Part shown: one piece after another, positions 34,414-42,968 of the stretch
How the letters are laid out: every line of letters starts with the position of its first letter
How positions within the stretch are numbered: the stretch's first letter is position 1
Program-made: the position numbers and the translations under genes
Notes under the pieces: model-generated
Database searches by the model: none
Seen by the model: only the letters and a program-made list of their open reading frames with translations
What the model was told of the DNA's origin: nothing
NCBI RefSeq assembly: GCF_009647655.1
Contig: NZ_WJFD01000001.1
Span: 2,542,001-2,606,000 of the forward strand
Length of the DNA stretch: 64,000 nucleotides
Source: Chitinophaga sp. SYP-B3965
GTDB lineage: Bacteria; Bacteroidota; Bacteroidia; Chitinophagales; Chitinophagaceae
Direction: 5' to 3'

Positions 34414-36933
34414 ATGTATCGAGCACTTTTTCTTATTATGGCCTCCCTGGCCCTGCATATCACTGTTTCCGCAAGGCAACCCAAACCCGCTGCCCCCGAT
34501 CCTAAAGCAGAACTGTTCCAGCGTCTGGGCGGAACGGCGCAGGATACGGCCAGGGTACATGCCCTTTATGCCCTCGCTGATTTCCACTGGCGCAAGGAGT
34601 TCATTTACGATAGCGTTATCAGCTACGCCAATCGCTCTTTTACGCTCGCCCGCCAGTTGAAATATGAGAAAGGATATATTGAGGCCACCACCCTCCTGTG
34701 CAAAGCCTATAGCAAGTATGGCGAAGTAGACAAGGCAATAAGTCTCCTCCCGCAGGTAAGTAAAGAAGAACACGTCCATTTGCTCATACTCATAGGAGAA
34801 AGCTATCTGTACAAGCCCGGATTGAAAAAGCCTGTGCTGGATACCGCTTTCGGTTATTTCACCCGGGCGCTGAAGGCTGCCGAAGCAATCAGATCCGCCA
34901 CCTGGAAACACGAAAGCCTCATAGCACTTGGCAAATATCATTTTGCATCAGATCAACTGCCAAAAGCGAAAGAAGCATTCCTCACCATCATCCATGATCT
35001 GCAGCAGACCAAAGAAGTCTCAAAAGAAGCGCATATCTGGTCTGAACTGGGCAAGTACATGCCGGACACCGATAGTACCTTCAAAGATCAAATGTGGGCC
35101 CACGGCAATGCACTCACATTGTACCGCCAGTTGAAAGATACGCTGAACCTTATATACGTACTGCAGGACATAGCAGCTGTTAACATGAACCATTCTAATT
35201 TCGATACAGCCAAAGCCCAAATTATGCAAGTCCTTGAATGGCGTAAACAAACAGGCATTAAAAACATATCCGCCAATGTCTACTACATGCTTGGCTGGAT
35301 CAATTATGCAACCGGCGATATCGACGAAGCACTCAAGGCGCTGCTGATCATAGAAAAGGACCTGCGGGAATCCAATTCAAACACCAACCCCAATCTCAAT
35401 TTGCTCATTGGTCTTATCTATGCGGAAGACGGGCAGCATCAAAAAGCATTGTCGTATCTCCTGGACACCAAAAAAGCCAGGGGATATTACCTCTACCTCA
35501 TAGGCAGGAAAACAGCAGAGCAATATATCCAGCTTGGACAAGCAGAAAAAGCACTTGCCTATATCAAGGATTTTGAGGCTAAAAATCCACCGGAGAATCC
35601 AGATCACCAGGAATCCATTGCTGCAGCCAAAGGAGATATTTATGCCGCACTCAACAGGCCGGTACAAGCAGCGCAATATTACCAGGAGATGGTAGCGCTG
35701 GACAAACAAGCGCAGGAATTCAAGGCCAGGGAAATGTTCCCGCGGCCCTTAAGTGTGTCCGGAGCAGAAGCCTACTATAAAATAGCCCGCTTTTATGTGA
35801 AGCAGCATCGTTACGCGGCAGCAGCCCCCTACGTCGCCACAGCTGCGAAGATCAATGCTTTTTCCGGCAACCAGTTTTACGTTGCCAACAACCGGCGGGA
35901 CATCCGCTGGCTGCAGTACCAGGTTGACTCAGCCGCCGGTAATTACCAGGCAGCATTAGAACATCACCGCCAATACACAGCGCTCAACGATTCTATTTCC
36001 AATGTCGTTAAAAGTCGTCAATTCCATCAATTGCAGGTGCAATACGAAACAGAGAAGAAAGAACAGGCCATCCTGCAAAAGGACGAAGAGATAAAAACAT
36101 TGGAACAGACGGATCGCCTGCAGCAGGCTAACGTACGGCAGGCACATTTCATCCGTAATATCAGCATAACCGCTACCCTCTTGCTCCTGGCACTAGCAGG
36201 GCTGTTATACAGGCAGTACCGTCAAAAGCAACGTGCCAACCAGCTGGTTACTATACAGAATACACAATTGCAACGCCTGCTGAAAGAAAAGGAGTGGCTG
36301 CTGAAAGAAGTGCATCACCGCGTTAAGAACAACCTGCATACCGTTATCTGCCTGCTGGAATCCCAGGCCGCGTTCCTGGAAAATGATGCACTCAAAGCCA
36401 TTGAAAGCAGCCAGCACAGAATTTACGCAATGTCCCTGATACACCAAAAACTTTACCAGGTGGAAGATGTGAAGACCATTGAAATGAATCAATATCTGCC
36501 GGAATTCGTTCAATATCTTAAAGACAGCTTTGGGATCACAGATAAGATCTATTTCCGGACGGAAGTTGAACCCGTGTCACTGGATATATCTGTAGCTATT
36601 CCAATCGGGCTCATCCTCAATGAAGCAGTTACCAATTCCATCAAATATGCTTTCCCCGGCAACCGCAAAGGCACCATAGAGGTGATCATGTACCATGAAG
36701 CAGGAGAAATAGTATTGGAGATTGCGGATAATGGTATCGGCATTGATAAGAACATCAAGGATCAAACCCTTAATTCACTGGGTGTGGAGTTGATGAAAGG
36801 TTTGAGTGAAGACATTAACGGCCGGATTGATTTTACCAGTGATGAGGGTACAAAGATCACAGTGAGGTTTGCAGCTGCTTCTCCTTTTTATTCTCACCTG
36901 CCCGGTGAAAAAGAAGAAATGATGCCTGCATGA
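34414..36933 (+). CDS. TPR-containing sensor histidine kinase (HisKA_2 type)
   Basis: I use the ATG at 34414 (MYRALFLIMASLALH), which starts a signal sequence; the protein has 839 residues. Many TPR units occupy about residues 60-540, a coiled coil and a membrane helix (ISITATLLLLALAGLLY, about 595) follow. The HisKA_2 phosphoacceptor EVHHRVKNNLHTVICLLESQA (about 640) and a HATPase_c domain with NEAVTNSIKYAF and DNGIGID come last. It autophosphorylates on a histidine in response to an unknown periplasmic signal. No response regulator gene is adjacent. Confidence 0.93.
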   Translation: MYRALFLIMASLALHITVSARQPKPAAPDPKAELFQRLGGTAQDTARVHALYALADFHWRKEFIYDSVISYANRSFTLARQLKYEKGYIEATTLLCKAYSKYGEVDKAISLLPQVSKEEHVHLLILIGESYLYKPGLKKPVLDTAFGYFTRALKAAEAIRSATWKHESLIALGKYHFASDQLPKAKEAFLTIIHDLQQTKEVSKEAHIWSELGKYMPDTDSTFKDQMWAHGNALTLYRQLKDTLNLIYVLQDIAAVNMNHSNFDTAKAQIMQVLEWRKQTGIKNISANVYYMLGWINYATGDIDEALKALLIIEKDLRESNSNTNPNLNLLIGLIYAEDGQHQKALSYLLDTKKARGYYLYLIGRKTAEQYIQLGQAEKALAYIKDFEAKNPPENPDHQESIAAAKGDIYAALNRPVQAAQYYQEMVALDKQAQEFKAREMFPRPLSVSGAEAYYKIARFYVKQHRYAAAAPYVATAAKINAFSGNQFYVANNRRDIRWLQYQVDSAAGNYQAALEHHRQYTALNDSISNVVKSRQFHQLQVQYETEKKEQAILQKDEEIKTLEQTDRLQQANVRQAHFIRNISITATLLLLALAGLLYRQYRQKQRANQLVTIQNTQLQRLLKEKEWLLKEVHHRVKNNLHTVICLLESQAAFLENDALKAIESSQHRIYAMSLIHQKLYQVEDVKTIEMNQYLPEFVQYLKDSFGITDKIYFRTEVEPVSLDISVAIPIGLILNEAVTNSIKYAFPGNRKGTIEVIMYHEAGEIVLEIADNGIGIDKNIKDQTLNSLGVELMKGLSEDINGRIDFTSDEGTKITVRFAAASPFYSHLPGEKEEMMPA

Positions 36934-36938
36934 GCTTA

Positions 36939-37538
36939 TTACAGGCCATTTTCGATAACACGCCGGAGCTTTGCCTTATCACCTTTATAAGCTTCCAGCT
37001 CTCCTATCCTGGATAATGCAAAACTTCTTAAGTAATCATTTGGTGTATCCATGTGATTACTTTTCCTGTTTTTGAGATTGATCACAATCGCCTGAATGGT
37101 CCTTATTATTCCCCATGGAAATCCCCACCATCCTAATACAGCTGACTTTGCCGCTGCCGCAGTATTTGCATTATCAAGGCACCCGGGACAACCAATCCTG
37201 ATCTTTTTCGTAAAATTGGTAACAACAATGATACTAACAACTTCCGCAGTAAGCGTTGCATTTAGTTTGCTTGTCGATGTGTTGCAGATCGGGCAATCCA
37301 ATTCTCTGATAGCATCGCAGTATTTATCGATCTCCTGGATGGTATAGGTTTTATTCTGAACGTCTAAAGCATCGGCCAGAGAATGGCTTAAGTTCCGCCT
37401 TTTCAATTCCGCCTTTACGATTTCCAATGCTTCCGGAGTGAGCCCTGCCGCATCTTGTGTTACGGTTTGAATTAACTCCTGATTTGACATCTTTTCATAT
37501 CGTTCTTGTACCCACTTTGTATTAATGCCTGTAGCCAT
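36939..37538 (-). CDS. Hypothetical protein with a Cys4 zinc-binding motif
   Basis: I take the ATG at 37538 (MATGINTKW; 199 residues), because the longer form starts with an unlikely leader. The N-terminal half is helical (MSNQELIQTVTQDAAGLTPEALEIVKAELKRR). Then CPIC and CPGC pairs about 35 residues apart suggest a split zinc ribbon around a hydrophobic stretch (VVSIIVVTNF). A second hydrophobic segment, AVLGWWGFPWGIIRTI, is likely membrane-associated. Family not recognised. It ends 5 bp from the sensor kinase stop, in the opposite orientation. Confidence 0.65.
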   Translation of the reverse strand: MATGINTKWVQERYEKMSNQELIQTVTQDAAGLTPEALEIVKAELKRRNLSHSLADALDVQNKTYTIQEIDKYCDAIRELDCPICNTSTSKLNATLTAEVVSIIVVTNFTKKIRIGCPGCLDNANTAAAAKSAVLGWWGFPWGIIRTIQAIVINLKNRKSNHMDTPNDYLRSFALSRIGELEAYKGDKAKLRRVIENGL

Positions 37539-37670
37539 AGGTGATAGGTTATGGCACAAACATAATATAAAATTATACAATCCCATAAATGAACAACCCC
37601 TGTATCAAAACCGGACAAGTTGAAAGAATTCCCAAAACATACCCCTCTGATTTACAACAGGATATCAATT

Positions 37671-37686
37671 TGGCATTTTCTTGGCA
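37671..37686 (+). promoter_or_regulatory. Candidate sigma-54-type promoter of the ABC permease gene
   Basis: TGGCA (37671-37675) and TTGGCA (37681-37686) place the GG and GC dinucleotides at the -24/-12 spacing, with one mismatch in TTGCA. It ends 32 nt before the start codon at 37719. The match is weak enough to be chance. Confidence 0.4.
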
Positions 37687-37718
37687 GCCCCTAAGCCCGG
37701 TATACTTCAAATAAGCTT

Positions 37719-40100
37719 ATGTTTAAAAACTACTTCAAGATTGCCTGCAGGAACCTTTGGAGACACAAAGGCTTCACTTTCCTCAATATCCTTGGCCTTT
37801 CAGTAGGTTTAGCTGTCTTTTTCCTCATCTTTCTATATGTTCGCTTTGAAACCAGTTACGATTCGTTCAATACAAAGGCAGACCGCATTTACAGGGTTGT
37901 CTCCGATCTGGAATCCAGGTCAGAAACCCTTCACTGGGCAAGCACTGCTGCGCCGGTGGCTATTCATATAAAAACAGACTTCCCGGAAGTAGCTTCTTTT
38001 ACCAGGCTATACAAGGGAGGGGTACTGGTCAGGAAAGGAGACACAAAGTTCCAGGAAAGCAATACCGTATTTGCAGACTCCACTTTGTTCAAGATATTCG
38101 ACCTTCCACTGATTGCCGGCAACCGGGAAACGATGTTAAAGGACCCGTTGAGCATTGTGCTTTCAGAAACAACAGCTAAAAAATACTTTGGGAACGCCGA
38201 TCCGCTTGGCCAAACCCTCATCTTTACTACGGATAATCTCAGCGCCACGGTAACAGGTATCATGAAAGATATCCCCGAAAACTCATCAATAAAGGCGGAT
38301 ATGTTTGTTTCGCTTTCCACCATGGCAAAGCAATTCAACGACAGCATGGACTACCGCTGGAGAAGTTACGTGTTGTACTCTTACCTGCTGCTGGAACCAC
38401 ACACGCATGCAAAAACCCTGGAAGCAAAATTACCGGCCTTCATAGACAAACATTTGGGCGAAGAATTAAAGAGAGACCAGGAAAAAGTTACCCTGAAACT
38501 GGAACCGCTGAGAGATGTTTATTTAAAGTCTGACCGCAGTGGCTTTGTGAAAGGCAACATCAATAATGTGTATATATTTTCTATTGTGGCTGTGTTTATA
38601 CTCCTGATCGCAGCCATTAATTTCATTAATCTCACCACCGCCCGCTCTGCAGAACGGGCAAAAGAAGTAGGCATACGAAAAGTAGTAGGAGCAGAAAGGT
38701 TCCAGCTTGCCAGACAATTCCTCGGAGAATCCCTGCTGATCAGTTTGATCTCATTTGTAATAGCGCTACCATTATGTTCCGTGTTATTGCCTTTGTTCAA
38801 CCAGATGGCCGGCAAAACGATCAGCACAGGTATTTTCAGTCATCCGGTTTACGTGCTGGCATTATTTGGAATAGCATTGAGCGTCGGCCTGCTGGCAGGC
38901 CTGTACCCTGCCCTCATCTTGTCCTCCTTTAACCCGATCGTTTCCTTAAAGGGCCGTTTTAGTACCGGAACGAGAGGGCTGCAACTAAGAAAAGTACTCG
39001 TAGTCACCCAGTTCGCTTTTTCTATTACACTGATCATCGGCACCATCGTGGTGTATATGCAGTTAAACCATATGCGCAGCCATGACCTAGGCTTCACCAA
39101 AGAGCAAATGATGGTAGTGGAGACCAGGGGTGACGATAATAAATGGGCGCTCCGGCAAGAGGTAGCTTCTCTCCCTAATGTATTATCCACCTCATTTTCC
39201 ATGAGTGTACCAGGCAGAGGTACTTACGGCGCCGCTACTAAAGTTGAAAATACAAAAGGAGAAATGCAGCCAGCCACCCTTGAATTGAACTTCGTAGACT
39301 TTGGCTACCTGGAGCAGTATAAACTCAGGATGGCAGCAGGCCGTACTTTCTCTAACAAGATCAGTACTGATTCCACGCAAGCGATCGTGCTGAACGAAAA
39401 GGCAGCAAGGCTATTTGGTTATGCTTCTCCCCAGGAAGCTATTGGCAAACGTTTTTCCCAATGGGGAAGTGAAGGTATGATCATAGGCGTAGTGAAAGAC
39501 TTCAACTTCACCTCTTTGCAGGACGAGATCAAGCCCCTCAGTATGCGCATACAAACGCAAAGCAGTAACTTGCTTTCCATTCATGTAAATACCAAAGATC
39601 TCCCTGCTACTATTGCCGCCATTGAAAGTAAATGGAACAGGATCATTCCCTCTCAGCCCTTCAGTTACTTTTTCCTGGATGAAGACTTTAATGAGCAATA
39701 TCGTTCAGAAGAACAATTCGGGAACCTGTTTCTGAATTTTGCGATCCTTACCATATTCATCTCCTGCCTTGGTTTATTAGGACTGGCTTCCTACAGTACC
39801 ATCCAACGCACAAAAGAAGTGGGCATACGGAAAGCAATGGGCGCCAGTGCCGCGAGCATCACGCTATTGTTATCCTCAGACTTCCTAAAGCTGGTATTAA
39901 TAGCATTCCTGGTGGCGATGCCGATTGCATGGCTAGGTATGCATCAGTGGTTAGAGGGATTCGCTTACCGGACAACATTGTCCTGGTGGATATTTGCAAC
40001 CACCGGCCTCGCCACTGTAATGATCGCTTTTGTAACTATCAGTTACCAGGCCATCAGAGCAGCGCTGGTAAACCCCATCAGGAGTTTGCGGACGGAATAA
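37719..40100 (+). CDS. FtsX-like ABC transporter permease (MacB-type)
   Basis: The 793-residue protein has an N-terminal helix (FTFLNILGLSVGLAVFFLIF), a periplasmic MacB_PCD domain (about residues 50-240), then an FtsX block (ARSAERAKEVGIRKVVGAERFQL). A second periplasmic part and a second FtsX block (IQRTKEVGIRKAMGASAASI) follow. The eight-helix layout is usual for Bacteroidota permeases that move peptides, antibiotics or lipoproteins. No ATPase gene is adjacent, so it must use a distant partner. Its end overlaps the convergent AraC gene by 23 bp. Confidence 0.93.
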   Translation: MFKNYFKIACRNLWRHKGFTFLNILGLSVGLAVFFLIFLYVRFETSYDSFNTKADRIYRVVSDLESRSETLHWASTAAPVAIHIKTDFPEVASFTRLYKGGVLVRKGDTKFQESNTVFADSTLFKIFDLPLIAGNRETMLKDPLSIVLSETTAKKYFGNADPLGQTLIFTTDNLSATVTGIMKDIPENSSIKADMFVSLSTMAKQFNDSMDYRWRSYVLYSYLLLEPHTHAKTLEAKLPAFIDKHLGEELKRDQEKVTLKLEPLRDVYLKSDRSGFVKGNINNVYIFSIVAVFILLIAAINFINLTTARSAERAKEVGIRKVVGAERFQLARQFLGESLLISLISFVIALPLCSVLLPLFNQMAGKTISTGIFSHPVYVLALFGIALSVGLLAGLYPALILSSFNPIVSLKGRFSTGTRGLQLRKVLVVTQFAFSITLIIGTIVVYMQLNHMRSHDLGFTKEQMMVVETRGDDNKWALRQEVASLPNVLSTSFSMSVPGRGTYGAATKVENTKGEMQPATLELNFVDFGYLEQYKLRMAAGRTFSNKISTDSTQAIVLNEKAARLFGYASPQEAIGKRFSQWGSEGMIIGVVKDFNFTSLQDEIKPLSMRIQTQSSNLLSIHVNTKDLPATIAAIESKWNRIIPSQPFSYFFLDEDFNEQYRSEEQFGNLFLNFAILTIFISCLGLLGLASYSTIQRTKEVGIRKAMGASAASITLLLSSDFLKLVLIAFLVAMPIAWLGMHQWLEGFAYRTTLSWWIFATTGLATVMIAFVTISYQAIRAALVNPIRSLRTE

Positions 40101-40899
40101 TTAATTTATTTGGCGGATACCCAAAATGGTTCTTAAACGCATGCGAAAAGTGAGACAGATTTTCAAAGCCTACTTCAAAGTACACATCATTAGGCTTCCG
40201 CTGCTTTTCTGCAATATGATAATGCGCCAGTTCCAGCCGCTTTTCCGTCAGCCATTTTTGCGGGGTGGTATGATAGATCTTTTGGAAGTCTCTCCTGAAA
40301 GTAGCCAGGCTGCGGCCGGTCAGATAACTGAACCTGTCTAAGGGCATGTTGAACATATAGTGGCGTTCCATAAAATCCTTCAGGCTTATTTTTCCCGGCT
40401 CATCAAAGTTAGCCAGCAGGCCATCTATGTTCTTGTCAATGGCCCTTATGATGCTGATGGCTTCTTCTATTTTGATATCTGCTATATCAGGAGGCAGATC
40501 CTCGCCCAGATCAAAATAAGGGATCAATGATACGAAGCAGCTTTGAAGGAGCGGATGTTTTGTAAAAACATATACTTTATCAATTGGTTGTACGCTGCTC
40601 TTCACCTTATGCCTGGAATAGAAATCTTTTAGCTTTTCCGGTGTTAGGTGCATAGCCACCGACTTATGCGGCAACCCATCCTTAGGGCAGCTGATAACCG
40701 TGGTCAGCTGGTTACGTGGAATGAGAAATATATCACCTGCTCTGAAAGTATAAGTTTCTTCCGCCTGTATGATCTTTGTTTCGCCTGATATGAACCAGAT
40801 CAGCATGTGATGCTCAAACGTTACTTCTGTTTTAAAGGACTTTCCTTTAAACTCAGAGAGCTTAATATCAGGAGTGATATATTTCGTTTCAAATTCCAT
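40078..40899 (-). CDS. AraC-family regulator paired with the SDR gene
   Basis: The 273-residue protein has a cupin-like sensor (FEHHMLIWFISGETKIIQAEETYTFRAGDIFLIPRNQLTTVI). The C-terminal AraC HTH pair follows (DRFSYLTGRSLATFRRDFQKIYHTTPQKWL, then NDVYFEVGFENLSHFSHAFKNHFGYPPNKL). It starts 12 bp behind the SDR gene and is co-transcribed with it. The direct repeats upstream of that gene are its likely binding sites, so it would control its own operon. Confidence 0.92.
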   Translation of the reverse strand: MEFETKYITPDIKLSEFKGKSFKTEVTFEHHMLIWFISGETKIIQAEETYTFRAGDIFLIPRNQLTTVISCPKDGLPHKSVAMHLTPEKLKDFYSRHKVKSSVQPIDKVYVFTKHPLLQSCFVSLIPYFDLGEDLPPDIADIKIEEAISIIRAIDKNIDGLLANFDEPGKISLKDFMERHYMFNMPLDRFSYLTGRSLATFRRDFQKIYHTTPQKWLTEKRLELAHYHIAEKQRKPNDVYFEVGFENLSHFSHAFKNHFGYPPNKLIIPSANS

Positions 40900-40911
40900 C
40901 GTACAACAAAT

Positions 40912-41934
40912 TTAGTTAACCGGGAAGGAAATACCGGTCATTTCTTCCGTTAAGGTCCATAATTTCTGCGCATTATGAGCATCTACCGAATAAGGCTGTA
41001 CACCACGCAGCGATAACGGGTCATCGTAGTTATGCGGGATATTACCTTCATCCAGTTCGGCAACGTCTGTATTCTCACAATACACTCCTCCAATACCATT
41101 TAGCGCAGCATTCGTAGCACACCATACGGATGTGGAAGCACCCTGCTCAACGTTTTTGAGTTTGGCCGCCACGTCTGGCTTTATATTTCCGTTTTCATCG
41201 TGGGTACCCATTTGCTGGAATAGAGCCATCGGAGCAACACGCCCCAGGTCTGTACCATTTACTGATCCTGGGTGCACAGAGAAAGCCCGTACGCCAAAAG
41301 CTTTACCACGATGGTCCAGTTCTACTGTAAAGAGGTTATTAGCTGTTTTGGATTGGCCATACCCTTGCAATGTTTCATATGCCCGGTTGGTAAAATTAGG
41401 ATCTTCAAAATTGAACGGCGCCATTTGGTGACCGTAGGAAGATACATTCACCACCCGCGCACCTTTTGCCTTCTGTAATGCCGGCCAGAGTTTTGCCGTT
41501 AACTGAAAGTGCCCCAGGTGGTTAGTAGCAAGCTGAGATTCATAACCCCGTTTATCACGTTGCAAGGGAACCCACATAATACCTGCATTGTTCACCAGGA
41601 TGTGGAGCCTGTCGTGCGCAGCCAGGAACCTTTCTGCAAAGCGATCGATAGATGCAGGGTCCATCAGGTCCATTTCTTCAATGGTTACGTTATTTACCCC
41701 CTGTAAATTGTTGGTAGCTTTCCGGACATCCCGCGCCGGCACGATCACTTTTGCACCTGCAGCAACAAAAGCTTTAACAGTTTCTAGCCCTATACCTGCA
41801 TAACCGCCGGTAACGATAGCTGTTTTACCCTGAAGGTCAATTCCTTTTATAACATCATGAACAGTGGATGTTGCACCAAACCCGGAATAGGTGGGTTGTT
41901 GTAAGGCGCCGTTGTAATTGTCTTGCAAATTCAT
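40912..41934 (-). CDS. Short-chain dehydrogenase/reductase
   Basis: The 340-residue protein has the NAD(P)-binding motif TGGYAGIGLETVKAF (about residues 42-56), NNAG, and the catalytic YGQSK (Y-X3-K). It is somewhat long for an SDR, like the retinol-dehydrogenase/light-dependent reductase group. The substrate is unknown. It is the first gene of an operon with the AraC regulator, and its promoter has two direct repeats and a perfect -7 box. Confidence 0.92.
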   Translation of the reverse strand: MNLQDNYNGALQQPTYSGFGATSTVHDVIKGIDLQGKTAIVTGGYAGIGLETVKAFVAAGAKVIVPARDVRKATNNLQGVNNVTIEEMDLMDPASIDRFAERFLAAHDRLHILVNNAGIMWVPLQRDKRGYESQLATNHLGHFQLTAKLWPALQKAKGARVVNVSSYGHQMAPFNFEDPNFTNRAYETLQGYGQSKTANNLFTVELDHRGKAFGVRAFSVHPGSVNGTDLGRVAPMALFQQMGTHDENGNIKPDVAAKLKNVEQGASTSVWCATNAALNGIGGVYCENTDVAELDEGNIPHNYDDPLSLRGVQPYSVDAHNAQKLWTLTEEMTGISFPVN

Positions 41935-41954
41935 TTTTATGATTTTTTACAAGA

Positions 41955-42026
41955 CAAAGCTACTTCGCCGGCCACAAACCCATTTTGTTTAAAACGTCAA
42001 TTTACTTTGTTTTAAACGTCAATTTA
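41955..42026 (-). promoter_or_regulatory. SDR/AraC operon promoter with tandem AraC-type sites
   Basis: On the minus strand TAGCTTTG (41962-41955) is a perfect -7 box, 20 nt before the start codon at 41934. The -33 TTTG is missing. Two 21-bp direct repeats with 22-bp period lie upstream (42026-42006 and 42004-41984), differing at one base. Each contains TAAATTGACGT, and the proximal repeat covers the missing -33, as for AraC-type activators. Confidence 0.7.
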
Positions 42027-42135
42027 ACTGGTCAAAAAACAGTACCGTTTTATCATAAAGTACAAACAAATTCCTATTTCCTCCATGTTCACCTGTTCGT
42101 TTATCTGCTTTCTTTGAAGTATAAACTGATACAAC

Positions 42136-42951
42136 ATGAAACATGAACTTTCTCAAACCCAAATCTCTCAATACCAGCAGGACGGATTCCTGGTGATCGA
42201 AGATTTCCTGAGCCCGGATGATCTGGCATTCTGGAGAGAAGCCCTGACGGAAGCACTCGCTAAACGCAATGGCAATAAAATGCCAGACAGGAAAGAAGTA
42301 TACGGAAAAGGTGATGATGCAGATAAATCTTACTACGACAATGTTTTTGACCAGATGATCAATCTCTGGCAGGATAATGAAAAAATAAAAGACATCATGC
42401 TGGATGCCCGGATCGGGAAAATGGCAGCAGAACTTTCAGGTGCAGATGGTATAAGGATCTGGCATGATCAGGCGTTGGTTAAAAAGCCCTGGGCCAATCC
42501 TACCTCCTGGCACCTTGATACACCTTACTGGTCTTTCACAGACCGCCGTGCATTATCTATATGGGTAGCACTGGATGATGCCACACTGGAAAACGGTTGC
42601 CTCTTTTTTATTCCCGGCTCTCATCTCAAAACAACGTTTGAAAATCCCGGTATTGGAAAAAATATGGGCGCCATCTTTTCCGTATATCCTGAATTTAAAA
42701 CCACCCGTGCCGTAGCTGCTCCCATGAAAGCAGGCAGCTGTTCTTTTCACAACGGCCTTACTATTCATGGTGCACATGCAAACATGACACCCGGTTACCG
42801 CCGTGCTATGACCTGTGCTTACATGCCGGATGGTAATACTTTTAATGGCATACAGAATATATTGAATGATGAACAGGTGGCCCGTCTGAAGACAGGCGAC
42901 CTCCTGAACGATGATAAACAGAACCCGTTGTTATACAGCAGAACAAAATAA
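42136..42951 (+). CDS. Phytanoyl-CoA dioxygenase (PhyH)-family protein
   Basis: The 271-residue protein has the Fe(II)/2-oxoglutarate dioxygenase double-stranded beta helix: TSWHLDTPYWSF (HxD iron ligands) and the distal histidine with the 2-oxoglutarate arginine (TIHGAHANMTPGYRRAM). Family members hydroxylate diverse small molecules, and the substrate is unknown. It lies 17 bp before the alpha-L-rhamnosidase gene, so the two are probably one operon. Confidence 0.93.
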   Translation: MKHELSQTQISQYQQDGFLVIEDFLSPDDLAFWREALTEALAKRNGNKMPDRKEVYGKGDDADKSYYDNVFDQMINLWQDNEKIKDIMLDARIGKMAAELSGADGIRIWHDQALVKKPWANPTSWHLDTPYWSFTDRRALSIWVALDDATLENGCLFFIPGSHLKTTFENPGIGKNMGAIFSVYPEFKTTRAVAAPMKAGSCSFHNGLTIHGAHANMTPGYRRAMTCAYMPDGNTFNGIQNILNDEQVARLKTGDLLNDDKQNPLLYSRTK

Positions 42952-42968
42952 TTCTATTATTTTACAGG

